The position numbers and the translations under genes are program-made. The notes below the pieces were generated by a model. That model made no database searches and was not told the DNA's origin. It saw nothing but the letters and a program-made list of their open reading frames with translations. From Anastrepha obliqua (Eukaryota > Arthropoda > Insecta > Diptera > Tephritidae): a DNA stretch of 64,000 nucleotides. This document shows, in pieces, positions 15,401 through 30,400 of the stretch (positions are counted from its first letter, which is position 1; every line of letters begins with the position of its first letter). Where the stretch lies: assembly GCF_027943255.1 (NCBI RefSeq), contig NC_072893.1, positions 100,261,784 through 100,325,783 of the forward strand, given 5' to 3'.

Positions 15401-18400
15401 TGAGTTCGATCACTGGATGGTTAAATAAAGATCGCATGTTAATGGCAACATAACCTGTTTGCTTTACTGAATCACTTTATTGCTTTACTTTTCGTTTACA
15501 CGCTCATACGCTTAACTTAAATCATTTTAAATGCGATTGGTTTATTCTGGAATTAACAAAATCATTTGAATAAGAATAAAATCCGCAAGAGCAAAACAAA
15601 AAAGTGAACCAAAAGTACTAACCGATGAGTGTTCGACGTTCTCCGCGGAGAATGATGGGAATGATGAAAGCTGCTGTATCGCTGTATCCAGTAGTATGCA
15701 AACATCCTAAACGCCAACCCAAATGTGGAAACAAGTAAAATGAATAATAGTGGTATAGAATCTATGCTACTAATACTCGTGCAAACTCTTAATTAATTTA
15801 TGTTTGGAATGCAAAGCATGATACAGGATCTGGTTAGAAATCAAACTATTTTAATGCAAACCCTTTTAAATAAGCCGTAATGGACAAAATCAAAATTTGT
15901 CATTGGAACACTAACGGTCTCGCCAAGCACAAGTTCGAAGTCTATAATTTTCTATTATCAAATAACATATACATTATGCTTATATCGGAAACTCATCTTA
16001 CAGATAAAAATTATTTTAGAATTCCGGAACACTAACGGTCTCGCCAAGCACAAGCTCGAAGTCTATAATTTTCTATTATCAAATAACATATACATTATGC
16101 TTATATCGGAAACTCATCTTACAGATAAAAATTATTTTAGAATTCCGGAACACTAACGGTCTCGCCAAGCACAAGCTCGAAGTCTATAATTCTCTATTAT
16201 CAAATAACATATACATTATGCTTATATCGGAAAGTCATCTTACAGATAAAAATTATTTTAGAATTCCGGAGTATCTTTTTTATGATACCAAACATCCTAG
16301 AAATATGGCTCGTGGTGGTACAGCAATACTAATAAAAAACACCTAAAGCACTGAATATTACAGGAGTTTAGAGAAGAATACCTTCAATCCACTATTATTA
16401 AACTGCAAGAATTGTCCGGTACAATAACTATCGCAGCTGTGTACTGCCCACCTTTTCAAATTATAACCGAGCAACAGTACAAAGATTTGTTTGCCAAACT
16501 TGTGCCAAACTTTATGGCTGCAGGTGACTTCAATGCCAAATACCACTACTGGGGTTCTAAGCTAGTCACACCTAAAGGAAGAAAACTTTTTAGTTCCATA
16601 CTAAGCTCAAAACTTGATGTTGTATCTACTGGACAACCAACATATTGGCCATCTGACTGCCAGAAGATGCCTGATCTGATTGATTTTGGTGTTATAAAAG
16701 GTATTGATCGCAAGATTGTAACAGCATCTTCAACCCTAGAACTGTCCTCCGATCATTCTCCGTCTATTATAACCATGGAAGGTAGTCCTTGCAGGAGAAC
16801 AGCGGGTAATCAGATCCCCCAATCCCAATCTTATAAACTGGCTTAAGTAGTAGTAGTAAGTAGTACTCATATAAAAACCAATGTTTCCTTAAAGAATGAT
16901 CATGAAATCTATAGGCAGATATATACATTGACTCAACTAATGCATGGAACTGTTAGGGCAGTAGTGACCACAAATAGCAAAAGTTGGGTTCGACTTCCAA
17001 GCGGAACATTGCAACAAAAAATATAAATCGCCAATTCGACTAGGGAATGGTAACTGGGCACGTACGGATTCTGAAAAAGGTTGATTATTTGCTGAACATC
17101 TGCAATCTGTCTTCAATCCCAATCAATCTTTTGGAGCTATTAGTGCACCACTAGACATATTGCAACCACCAAAAAAGCCAATAAGATTTAAAACAAATAA
17201 CATAGTTACAGTTATTAATCAACTTAAACCTTAAAAAGCACCAGGTTATGACAAAATCGCTCCAAAGATACTGAAAGAGATTCCTAATATTGCCATTCTT
17301 CTTATCACCACATATTTAACCTGGGAATGACCTAAGCCAAGCATCCTCATACCGGCTAATCAGTCTATTTTCTGTACTCTTGAACCTTTTTGAAAAGTTG
17401 CTCTTGCAGAAAATATTGCCCTTTATTCATGAAACACAACTAAGCAAGTTCATCGCATAGTGTCCTTCATCCAAAAGTCCTTTCCATAATGTACGGCACC
17501 TCGGCCTAACTTACAAATTTAGCCGAGCAATGACATCAACATTTGCCGTTGATACTGCAATACTTTGCACTCACAAAGACCCAAAAGTGCCAACGTCTAT
17601 ACAACAAAGGCATGTAGATGCAATTGAACCATGGTTTAAAAAGTGGAGAATAAACCAAATGTGTGCATATTACTTTTACTCTAAGGAAAGAAACTTGCCC
17701 TGCTGTTAAAATTAATGGTCAGAATATACTACAGCAAAATGAAATAAAATATCTTGGAATTAACTTAGATAGAAGACTCACATGGCGAAATCATATTGAA
17801 AAGAAAGTGAAAAATATGAAGCTTAAAATAAAAAACCTATTGCTTAAAGCCGTGCTTAAACCAATATGGACATATGGTATAGAAATGTTACGCCTTCAAA
17901 TATCGAAAAACTTCAGAGAGTGCAATCAAAGTCATGCGGATAATTACGGGAGCCATGGTATATAAAGAACGCTAACATTCGCATACCTTGTGTAGCCGAT
18001 GAAATAGTACGGTTGAGCAAAAAATACCTACAAAAGCTTGAAGAGCATCCCAATGAACTAGCCCGAAATCCACTTCTAAATAAAGGTCACACACGATTGA
18101 GAAAAACAGACATCTTCAAGTCTCCACTACATTAATTACCTCATCTTGTACGAGGGTCCGACCACGAAGGCAACGGAATCCCGGCCATTCCGACTTTTAA
18201 TACGTCCTCGTTGTCATGAGAGATAAATGCAATTTCAAGGGAGACTGGATACTAGACCTTCCCGTCTCCCTCCATTCATCCAATTCCATTACATACAAAA
18301 AAAAACAACAACAAAAAACGGGTGTATGCATATATATCTCATTGATGTGTACATATATATCTCATTGAAGAAATATTTAGTTTCTTATACAAGAAAGAAT

Positions 18401-21400
18401 TAATAATTAAAGAAAATGGGGGGAAAAATTTACTGTCTTTAGTATCGCATATAATGCTTTCGGTGAATGAATCATTTTTCAGTCTGGAACTGACATACAC
18501 CCATTCAATCCTAATTGCATATGTCTTGAAATTTGTACGACCGACGCCATGCATATGAACAGCTTCTTCTTTTTCTTCTTAATTAGCGCGATAATCGCTT
18601 ACGCGATTTTGGCCAAGTTTATCAAAACGCGCCAGTCATTTCTTTCTCGTGCTAACCGGCGCCAGTTGGACATACCAAGTCCTTCTCCACCTGATCTTTC
18701 CAACACAGAGGAGACCTTCCTCTGCAACCATCGAATACTTTGAGAGCCGGAGCGACGCCTCATCGGATATTGACATCGTGCAAGCTTCTGCGCCATACGT
18801 TAGGACGGGTATGATGAAAGCCTTGTAGAGTATTAGTTTCATTCGTCAATTGCCAACTTAGTCAAAAGTAGTACCTGTTGGCAAGAGAGATTATTCGTTG
18901 GATTTCAAGGCTGATATTGTTATAGGTGTTAATGCTGGCTCCTAAATAAACGAAGTCTTTTACAACAACGAAATCATAATTGTCAACAGTGACGTGGGTG
19001 CCGATACGCGAATGCGCCGACTGTTTATTTGACGACAGGAGGTACTTCATTTTGTCCTCGTTCACTACCAGACCCATTCGCTTCGGTTCTGTATCCAGTT
19101 TGGAAAAGGCAGAACTAACAGCGCGGTTATTATTGCCGATGATGTCAGTATCATATCACGCATATGAACAGCTAGTCATAAGAATACAAATTTCAATAGA
19201 CATAACCAATATATTTACAATAGCCAACTCATTTGGAAAATGCTGGGCAAATGAAGCCAGCGACAACAACTTTACACGATCATTTTTAGACATCAAATAC
19301 CCCTCCTTAACAGCAATCAACAACTTAACCCCAAGCAAAACTGCGCTCCAAATATATAGAAAGTGATATAACTCCAATAGAACTCTCTATAGCTCTATCA
19401 AAATTGAAGCGTCGGTTTCTTATCCCATGATAAAAAACTTACCGGCAGCCATGAAACTCTGTTTACTTTATCTTTATAACAACATTCCAAGCAATCAAAT
19501 TCCTCAAATGTAAGCAATCGAAATACAAATGTTCAACAGACAAATTTTTGACCAAATCCTACCGCCCAATATCTTTAAATCCGGTCCGCGCACAATTATT
19601 AGACAAAGTTGTAGCTAATCGGCTATGGTAGTTTGTTTCCTGCAACAAACTACTACATAGCCAGCAAATCGGATTTAGAAAGGGTAAATTAGTGTCTGAC
19701 TATCTAGTATATCTAGACCATCAGATCATGTCCTTCCTATCCCAAAAAAAGCACTTGTAAATCATCTCACTTGACTTTACTAAAGCGTATGATAAAATCG
19801 GAGTACACACCATTCTAACCCAGCTTTTAGAATGGGAAATAGGTTCTAAAATATTAAATTACATTAAAAATTTTATGACAAACAGAAAAATTAAAATAAT
19901 ATATTAGATTCTTACTCCTACGAAACATACCCACTCTAAAATGGGATACCCCAAGGATCCCAAATTTCAGTCATACTATTTCTTATAGCATACAACAAAC
20001 TCAGTAACATTATATCAGTACACAATGAAATAGACTTTCTTGCCTACGCACACGATTTCACTCTCATTAAAAAAATTAATAAACATGAAAATACAAACAT
20101 TAATCTAATAATCAACGACATTCAAAATGATAATTTGAACGGGTGCAATTACTCAGGTGTAAGCCTCTCAACAAAAAAATGTAAACACGTACGTATGTAT
20201 ATGCAGTAAAAAACCCTGTCAGACAAATATCACATGCAACAATTTTACAATAAACAACGCCGAAAACTTAAGAATATTAGGTATCGAATTTAATAAGAGA
20301 AATGGGAAGCCCACATTTCAAAACTTGTCAACTCACGTAAACGTTTAAACATAATAAAATGCCTTTCAAGCCGAAAACTCAACGCTACCACTATTCAATC
20401 CTTGCCGCTAGCAAATCTTAAATCGTATCAAAAATTTATTACGGATTATATCTCTCAACTCATTACTAAACTCTGCTATATGGGCCTAGGGCGCATACCG
20501 TACTACATCGATTCGCAACATGACGTTTGAAATAGGCATACCACTGTTAATACAAATGAGAGAGTTTGCCACAAAAAAACTATGCAAAAACATAATCGTT
20601 AATGACCAGTGAAAAGCGCAAACTAAACAAACTTCAGCGTTATATACAATGATAAAATATTAATTACCAAAGTCTTACCGTATTACAGCACAAATTTTGC
20701 TGCAGAAACGATAGCCATATATGAAGCAGTACAATATGCTAGCCATACACCTGAAAATTTGCAAATTGTTCCGATTCCTTAGCCTCATTAGAAATGGTAA
20801 AAAATATAAATTATTATTCAGGCTTCATGAACTGCTTAATAAAATTAATTATAACAAAAATAAAATTGAACTCATATGGATACCAGGACACCCGAAAATC
20901 AAGGCCAATACACCAGCAGATTTAGCAGCAAAAGAAGCACAAAACCGTCCCCTAATTATGTATGTAAACCTCCTACACACTGGTACAAATTTGTTAACCC
21001 AATGAAGCAAGCAATCAATGAACACACACATTTACGCATAATACTGACATTACTAGGAAAAAAATAACAAATATAATTAGGGAAAAAAATAAAAATACGT
21101 GAATATCTGCAAATTCTGTAATACCTCAGCTCCAAACATCAAACACTTCCTATAAGACTGTACACATTTTGCAAAACCTTCAGATCTACACTTAAAGGAC
21201 CCTACTGACAACATTGTTAAACTTATAAGCTATTTAAAATATTTTAATATCCTAAATGAAATTTAACTAACACTCTACAGACACATATGTATACACATCC
21301 AGTATATTAGCTTAAGGCCACAGTAGCCATAACTATAAGCTTATTGTATTTTATAGTTCACTTTAAATACAATTGTCAATAAAAAAATATGGTATATGCG

Positions 21401-24400
21401 GATGTAGGGGTAAGCATATATGCAGTATAAGGTTATATTCGAAACTCAAACCGCTAAGTTATGGTAAATTTTAAAACGTGTTTGTGTTATTTCAAATATA
21501 TAATTATACGCATTTATTTTTGCTCATTTTCAGATCCATGATACCCGACGAAAATTTGATATGGTGTCCCGAACAATTGATGACTGCTATATTAGCACAT
21601 GCTCATTATCTGCCATCCAACTGGAAGAACAAGGCACATACAGCTGTTGTGAGGAAAGAATTTGAGAATTTATTTCAATTCAAAGCGGTAAATTCTCGTA
21701 TTTAAATTTTTCGACAATGAAATATATTAATGTATATGTACGCATTTATAGGATTACTTACTAAATGAAATTATTAGTCCCCTTGTAACGCCGTTCATAC
21801 TAATGTTTGTATTTCGGCCGAAAGCATTGGAGCTGGTGAAATTCTTTAGAAGCTTTACAGTCAGTGTAAAGGGCGTTGGAAACGTATGCTCATTTGCTCA
21901 AATGGATGTTCGAAAACATGGTAATCCCAATTGGCAACTTCCCAAACCTAGCACAAAGCAAATGGGAAAACTGAATGAACAAGACAGAACTGCCATGAAC
22001 GAAGTTGATAATGGAAAAATTGAGCTTTCATTAATTCGATTTACTTTAACTAACCCAGAATGGAAAGTGCCACCAGATGCTGTGAATTTTTTAAACGAAA
22101 TTCGGGAACATGCTGCGGAAGATCTGAGATATGATATGGAAACCGAAACTGACAAGAAGCCCAATCCCATAACGGAAAGTTTAATTTCGTTTGGTACAAT
22201 TGATGCTGAGGTACTAAAAAATATACATTATAAGCTATCTATACATATGAAAATCTTATCGTACTATATATCCGTTGTAGTAGATATATCCTTCTTTGGA
22301 TATAAACAAAATGTTGAGGAAGAATGGCAACTGAATTTTTGTGAGGCTTCAAGCATACCTTGGCAGCTTTCCAATGGAAAAATTATTTTACAGTAAAATC
22401 AGCTAATTTATAAAAGACTTAGTTTTAGTTATATGGAGAATTTTTAATTTTGGAACATCAAATTTTTACGAAGTTTTGAAGGAATATTAGCAAGCATTTT
22501 GAAGTCAAACTTCTTGGCAACTCTGTTAACCCAAAATTTAATAACAAAGCCGAAAGAGTTGCCTGACCATTTAGTAAATTATATTTATGTGGCCGCCGCT
22601 AATCAAGAGAGAACGTTGGTTCAAATCTCTGTGAAATACCAAAATGAAGAAAAAGTTTTTTCTAATAGCGGTCACCCCTCGGCAGGCAATGGCAAACCTC
22701 CGAGTGTATTTCTGCCATGAAAAAGCTCCTCATAAAAACAATTTGCCGTTCAGAGTCGGCTTGAAACTGTAGGTCCCTCCATTTGTGGAACAACATCAAG
22801 ACGCACATCACAAAGAGGAGAAGGAGCTTGATCAAACACCCAAAAAGAGTGTACGCGCCAACTACATATGCGGGGTTTGTGATATACGTCGCAATATTTC
22901 GCCTAGTTAAACAGAACTAAAACAGAATAAATCATCAAAATGAGAAGGTAAACCCCAAAATTCTTCAATCTAAATTATAATTAAAATATAATATAGAAGC
23001 ATATAATATAGAAGTGAGGCAACGTTTGTTCAGTCCCTTTGTCTAGATTTTTTCATTGGCACTTGATTTTTTGACGGCGACAGCGACAATATTAAAAATA
23101 AATCCATTCTCGTTTTGGTTGTGTGCAATCTCATATACTCTTCTTCTTCTTTTATTTATGACATGCCTGTTTTTTTACACAACTTAGATACAAAATTTTA
23201 TAATTTATCATATAGTTAATGTTTTATTACATACCGAATTATATATTTAAATTCATAATTGATATTAATTTTCTATTGAAGTTGATATCCAGCTTTGCGC
23301 TCATTTTTTCGTGGGTATTCCGGGACGTCGTCTACCCACTGTGATTCCGTCACGGGCAATCTTAATTAAACGATTGTTGGAGCCTCTTAAAACCTGCTCG
23401 TTTCATGCGCGTCTTCTTGATCTAATAATTTTGACAATGTCGTCAGTGTCCGTCTGGATTCTAATATCATGGTTTCTACAGCAATCCTATCCCGTTTTTC
23501 CGGTTATCGCCCTTAATGTGTGTATTTCTATAGAACGCAATAATTGTTTCGACTTTGTGTTCTCCGCACGTGCTACTGCACCGTATGGTAATATCGGTCT
23601 TACGATTGTTTTATAGACACGCGTTTTGCTTTCCACATTCAAGTATTTGTTTTTCCATACAATATCTCGCAGAAAGCCTTATATTTTTGTACCATTTGTA
23701 CATATTTTATATACTGCAGTGTGTTTTAATTTTTACAGCGAAGTTTCGCTCGACCAAGTTCGCTCAGCGATTTGATTCTGTTTATACTACTACTTACTGT
23801 CCTCTAATTCGTTTTACTATCGGTTAGGTATTACTTTTAATCTTAGGATTGCCTGCACGCGCATTTATACTCACGTATGGTCATGTATGTAATATATAAT
23901 ACTTCCATATTGGCGCAGATACATAAAAAAGAGAAAAGGAAAACCGAGTAATTGTATGTCAAGAATTACGTGCTTTACGGGCGATTTTGATTTGACTGCA
24001 AGTGTTAAATCACTGCACCATGTGAACATAACTCTCAGATATTTAAAATGTTGCACTGCTTTAATAGTATAGACATGAAGTTTTTGTATGTACTTGCGTA
24101 AGCCGCCTCGATTTCAATAAATATTTGTTTTGCTCTCGTTTACAAAAGGGCCAATTCGTTAGAAATTTTGTTAATTTTTAAAAACGTTTCGTTTAAATCG
24201 TTCATATTCCTCGAGAGAATAGCGATGCACATATTTTTTTATATTAATCGCAAAAATATTTTTAAAATTGGATTTTAAAGCTGAAGACTAGTACTTTGCG
24301 ATGCCGTTGTGGAAAATTAAAAAAAAACTTTACCTTGCCCAAAAAAAAATTTAAAAAAATGGCCAAAATCTGCATTTTTGACTTTTTAACCTCAAATTGC

Positions 24401-27400
24401 CAAAAATCCTGACGTGCTGGAGCATTTTCAAGGTCATATTCGTTGTCAGCATAAAAAAACCTTCAAGAAACACCCATAGCCGTTTTAAAAGCTGTAAAAA
24501 AGCGAGATTTTGTTGGCCTGTGTTATTATTATTACAAACTGAAGCTTATAATTAAAATTAAAAGCCTAGTTAGGAAAGCTATGGCTGCTAAGGCCTTCAG
24601 CTTCTTCTTATGATGTAAAATTAGTGCTTAATTAATGCTTAATACTAAGTGCTTATGCGTCGTTTAGAATTTCATTATAAATTAGGAGATATAATATATT
24701 TATTCGACATGTTTGTTTAAATTTCGTAATATAATTTTGATATTTTTAAGAAAGCTATAATTTTTTTAATATTATCGATTGTGGGGTTGGAAATGCATTG
24801 AATGGGATCGGTGTTATGGAATATATGGTTTCTTAGTGAGTTGAAGGGATAACATTCGGACATAACGTGATTAATGGAGATCGAGGGTATTGCTATCGAT
24901 AAGGTGATTATGGGTTAATTTTGAATGGCGCAGACGTACTCGCGTGAGTTTAACAAGGTCCATTCTAGAAAGTGAAAGGTTAGCGTGTTTTAGGAGGTTG
25001 CTTAAATCAAGCTTTTTAACATTTTGCGCTTTGTACCAAGTTGAGCATTTTTGCCAAGTCTCAGATTTATATTGTTTTATGAATTTTTTCTTGAGAAATT
25101 CAGCTATATCATTAACATTTAGATTAGTAGTTGTTAATACAGGAGCTATGGTGGCGTATTTAGCTGTGCTATCAGCAAATTCGTTACCCTTTATAAGGGC
25201 ATGGCCCGGGGACCATATCAGTAAAATATTTGGGTATTTTGTTTGTAAAATACTACGGATAGAACTGAGATAGTAATCATTGTTTTCGATATTGGATATG
25301 GCATCGAGAGATGAAAGTGAATCGGAGCAAATTGCAAATTTACCTCTTTTATTTCTAATTATATTAACAGCCGACATGATAGCAATTAATTCAGCAGAGT
25401 AGACTGTACTGTATGCAGCTAGGTTGGATACTATTCAGTTTTCATTTTCGATAGTTACGAAAAATCCGATCATATTATTGCTTTGGGAGCCGTCTGTGGA
25501 TATGAAGGTGTAATCCTTGAGTTCATTTTGTATGTGTGCAAAAGCTTGTTGATATATTTTAGCTGGTGTTTCGAATTTTTTATACTTTCGGAGCACAGTG
25601 TTAACTATTGCTTTCTGTAAACGCCATTGGGGGATGTGGGTTAGAATATGTTTTAGTGGTAGATATGGAAGGTTAAGTTTTTTGCTGTTGAGGACTGCTC
25701 TACTAATTGCTGAGGGGACTCTTTTAGATGGCCTATTTTTTTTTGTAGGTTTGAGCAATTTTGAAGAGAGGGCATCATAGCTGTTCATAAGCACTTTATT
25801 TAATTTATTTGTGATATAGTCCCTTTTCGCTTCTATTGAGGGAATGTTAGCTTCAAAAAGCATATTATTAATCGGGGACGTTCTAAATGGTCCTAGTGCG
25901 GTTCTTATAGCCGCATTCAGAATAGTTCTTAACTTAGGTGCGAAACCATATAGAAAGAGGCCGAAATCAATTCTTGATATCAAGAGCGCTTTCGTTACTT
26001 GTATAAGTGTTACTGAGTTGCAATTGAATTTGAAGCTAGAGAGGCACTTGATGATATTAAGGCGCTGTGAAAGGTCTTGTTGTAAAAGTGCTATGTGTGA
26101 ATTCCAATTATAGTGGTTGTTAAAAGTGACTCCTAGTATTATTAAAGTATCTACCTTATTTATTTGGATGTTGTTGCAGTGGACAGAGGGCGAGCACTGT
26201 TTTTTACGGCATATATGTAAGTGTTTGCATTTTTGTACCGAGAGTAAAGCACCAGAGTAGTTACACCAGGAGTTAATGTCTCCAAATAAATTATTTAGAT
26301 TAATACTAACATTTTTATCCTTTTTTTGTTTAACTAAAAGATTGAAATCATCTGCGTAAGCGCAGAACGAGACTTCTTTATAAAAGGAAATTGTGGCACA
26401 AAGGTTGTTGTATGCTATTAGGAATATAATTACTGAAAGGGGTGAGCCTTGCGGTATTCCGTTTTGAAGTGGGAAGTTTCGGAAAGGACATTGTCTAATC
26501 TGACTTTAATTTTTCTATGGCTCATAAAGTTTCTTATATAGTTGCAAATTCGCGACCCGAGTTTCCACTCGAGCAGTTGATCTATTATAGCGTGGATTCC
26601 AATTTTATCAAATGCTTTTGCGAAGTCGAGTGATATTACTGACAGATGTTTTCTTGCGGATAAAGATTCTGCAACATGATGGTCTACATATAATAGAGCA
26701 TCTGTTACTGACTTTCCCCGATTGAATCCAACCTGATTGTTATGGATAAGTTTGTTGCTTCGAACAAACCACCACAACCTGTTTGATATAATTTTATCCA
26801 ATAGTTTAGATAAGCATGGATTTAAGGAAATTGGCCGGTATGAATCGATTTCAATTTTGTTTGATTTAGATTTTAATATAGGGGTTATTATAGCAAGTTT
26901 GTATGATTGGGGGATATGTGATTGGAAAATGCTGTTGTAGAAATTAAGCAATCTGTTTGTTACTGACAGAGGAAGTTTAGAGATCATAGAGTACGTTATT
27001 CGGTCATAACCAGGTGTTTTACCTTTGAAGTTTTGCAGAGCGGATTTAAGTTTGAGTAAATTTATTTCTCTGTCAATTTCTAATGCTTTGGCGTCGGAGG
27101 TTTGTGGAAACGTAATGTTGAGAGATATATTCTTTTTATCTTGAAATAAAAGAGGGAATTTATTATCACTAGATGAGTTAGACCAATGCAAGCCAAATTC
27201 ATCTGATATTTGTTTACGATCTCTAATGTTGAAAAAGGGTGCGTTGAGACTCTTCAGGCAGTGAATTCCGTGTTTTGTTTTATAACCACTAAGTCGTTTT
27301 ATATTAGCCGAAATTTTTTCCGTTGGAGTGCTGGGGTTGATTTGGGAGGTAAATTCTTCCAATGATTTTCTTTTGGATTGTTTAAGTTCCCTTTTAAAAA

Positions 27401-30400
27401 TCGCAGTAGCTCGTTTGTACCTCATCACAGTGCCTTGGTTATATGTTTCGTTTGAGGGAATTCCAGCACTTATTTTTTTGAATACGAAGCTCCTGTAGCT
27501 TTGAGTTCCACCATGGGACATTGTGGGTGTACTTATTTGGGTTAGATTGGGGGATGGAAGCATGTGCGGCTTGAAGAATAATTTTATTGATATTTGAGGC
27601 CTCTTTATTTATATTATCTGCTACCAGGCGGTTGCAGTTGTGTTTTTCTGAGTGTTGACTGAATGATACCCAATTGGCTGTTTTAGTAATAAATCGGGGT
27701 TTTTGGACTTGAGAGCTAGGCTGCTGAGATTGAAAAAGTGAGACGACTATAGGGAAGTGGTCGCTTCCACATAATTCGTCCTGTATAGACCAGTTGCAGC
27801 TGACAGCAATTGTGGGGGAACACATTGAGATGTCGATGTGCGTAAGAGTATTGTATTGTGTGTGCTAAAATGAGTTGGGGAGTTGTCATTAAAAATAATG
27901 AAATTAGATTGAGAAATGAAGTTGGCTAGGGTTCTGCCTCTGCGATTGGTATAAACGGATCCCCAATTGGGATGCCACAAATTACAAGTAATTTATTTAA
28001 TGTTTGCATTAATATGAAAAAAAAAACCATATGACGAAGTTTAAAACTTTGTACAAAACTTCATCCAAGCTTTCAACTTTTTAACTAGAAATTTTAGCGG
28101 AAGTGTCACACCTTTTCTTCTATATATGTAGAGTACATGTTGGAATTTTTTTATAGAAGAAAAGAAAAGAAAATCAATGGTATTTCGTAGTCACTTCAAA
28201 CTTGCACTGCTAAAATTCAATGGGTATACTCCATACTCAAAAGAATTTTGGTTAAAAATTCAAAAGTTTTAATGAAATTTTGCATTTCTGGTTTTTGGTG
28301 TAATATGAACTATATTTTTGTAAAAGTATAGTAGTGTTACATTTTGCTTGTAAAATATCCGCAGAGGTTAAGTTGCACAAAAAATGAAAACTACTACAAA
28401 GAACACTAAAACTTACATATATGTATACCATATGCCTATAAATCTCAAAATTTACATTTCCAGTATTCTTCCTTGGCAACGTCTGTGTTCAATGCTCACA
28501 ATGTTCAAAGAGCTGAATTGTTGACCTCGTCTTTTAAGCAATCCACTAAACCAGATAAATCTCATTACAAAAAAATGCGCGCTTCTCAAAATATTCCTCA
28601 GACAAGTGGTTTTGAGCAAATGCTTCAGCAAAGCCTTGGTGAGCAAGAAGGGAATATGCTACGGTTGCAAACTTCATACCTCGGCTCCTTGGAAAATATG
28701 CGGAAATTACGTATTAGCAAAGTAGAGGGTCGTTTGCAAGGACCATCAGAAGCACTTTTATATAAGTAAGTATATATACTATACATAGATATTAAACAAT
28801 AAAGCACACACATACACTCAAGATTTGAGTGTATCATCTAGTTCGATACCTATTATCTTGTTGAGCTTGAATTTGTAGATTTAAACTGGAAGGTTTAATC
28901 TTCTCTTTATAGTTTATATGGAATCGATACCAAAGTAGTGAACCCCATGGACATCACAGTCGCAGATATGTGCCTAAGTACTCTCTACTTACATGAGCTA
29001 CACAAACAAAATGTAAGTTGCAAATACAATTACGATGAGCGTTTCAGTTACTTTGATATACGTATCTACATTACGAATTCTATGGTTGAACAAATTGAAA
29101 TTAGCTCAAGCTGAAGTTCTTCAAAATTCGCCTTCCCGTAAAATTACACTGCGTATTTAAGGAAATTATTGCTTGCGTAAAAGTGAACTTTGTAGAATGA
29201 ACTAAGCAAACTAAAATAAATGATGGCAAAAGGGTTTTCCCACGACAAAACAAAATTTGGGGATCAAAATTGGAAATTAAAAGGCTCAAATTTTGCACGT
29301 TCATTGACAAAGTGTTCAAGGACATCAGAATTAGTTTTAGAGGTATGGTTCGGCAAAGTTTCTTATTTTGATCCCTAGAATATGATTTTCACAGAGCAAT
29401 GAGCGATTTTTAAATCGACCCGCCCTAATATATATACTCCTTATCACCTGCTGCCCGGGTAGATATCACCCTGACATAGGTGCGCTCATCAGAGGTGAAA
29501 ACCGATTAGTGGTAGGTGACAGCGTATCACGATCTTTAGCACTCAAGCCTACCAAATTATCAAAAGGGACCTTAATTTGCAGAGCAGATAGACGATTCGA
29601 CATTTTGTACTATGAATGACGACACCCCTACTGTTAGCAAACAAACAAAACAAAACAAAAACGACACCCCTACCAGGGTAGGGGGCAATTGTAGCAGCTC
29701 GCCTGACATAACAAAGCTCGCGCGGGTCTGATAAATAGCATAACGTGACGACCTATGCTATTGCTTGCATCAGACCACTTGCTCATTATCGTCTCGATTG
29801 AGAGGTCTGTCGACTTTGTTTCCGCGAATCACCGGTTATATATTAACTTCACATGCTGAATTCACTAAGAACACCTTCGCCGCTCTTCCCATCCCCTCCG
29901 ATGTATGCGTAGGCGAACGACAACTTCACCACTAGAGTGAGTAAACTCAGGTCCACCGTAAGGTCCCTGTCGAACCCGACGAAGCACAAGGACAAGGTGG
30001 ATATCACCTTTAACGGTTGCTCTTCATAGGACCCGAAAAGATGCGCGAGCTAGTTTAGCCGGCAATTCATACTGCATCCTCCGGTCGACAGATCCAAACG
30101 TAGTGCCACTAGACCGCTGCTCAAACTTCCGAACAACAGTGCGCCACTTGCTTTCTTTTGTGATGAGGCTCAGTGGGCCATCAATAAACCCAAGTCATCA
30201 AAAGATGACGGACTTAACATGCTAATGCTGAAAAGGCCGGGTCCATTGGGTGTAAAGTATCACACAAGGGTTTTCAATCTGTCCTTGGCCATTCTCATTA
30301 TTCCAAAGAAGTGGAAATCAGGGAGAGTGTTCCCAAACCTTAGAAACCCGCGAACCACGGGGAATCTTATCGGCCGATAACTCTCCTTTCCCCAGTAATG

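Noticed and set aside
15905..16267. CRISPR-like array
   Set aside because: Direct 121-bp repeats without spacers, inside a LINE coding sequence of a eukaryote.
22211..22396. Extension of the Atg9 exon to the stop at 22396 as the normal protein end
   Set aside because: Further exons downstream with matching phase and splice sites read a longer tail; GAG|gtacta is an acceptable donor. Kept as a caveat.
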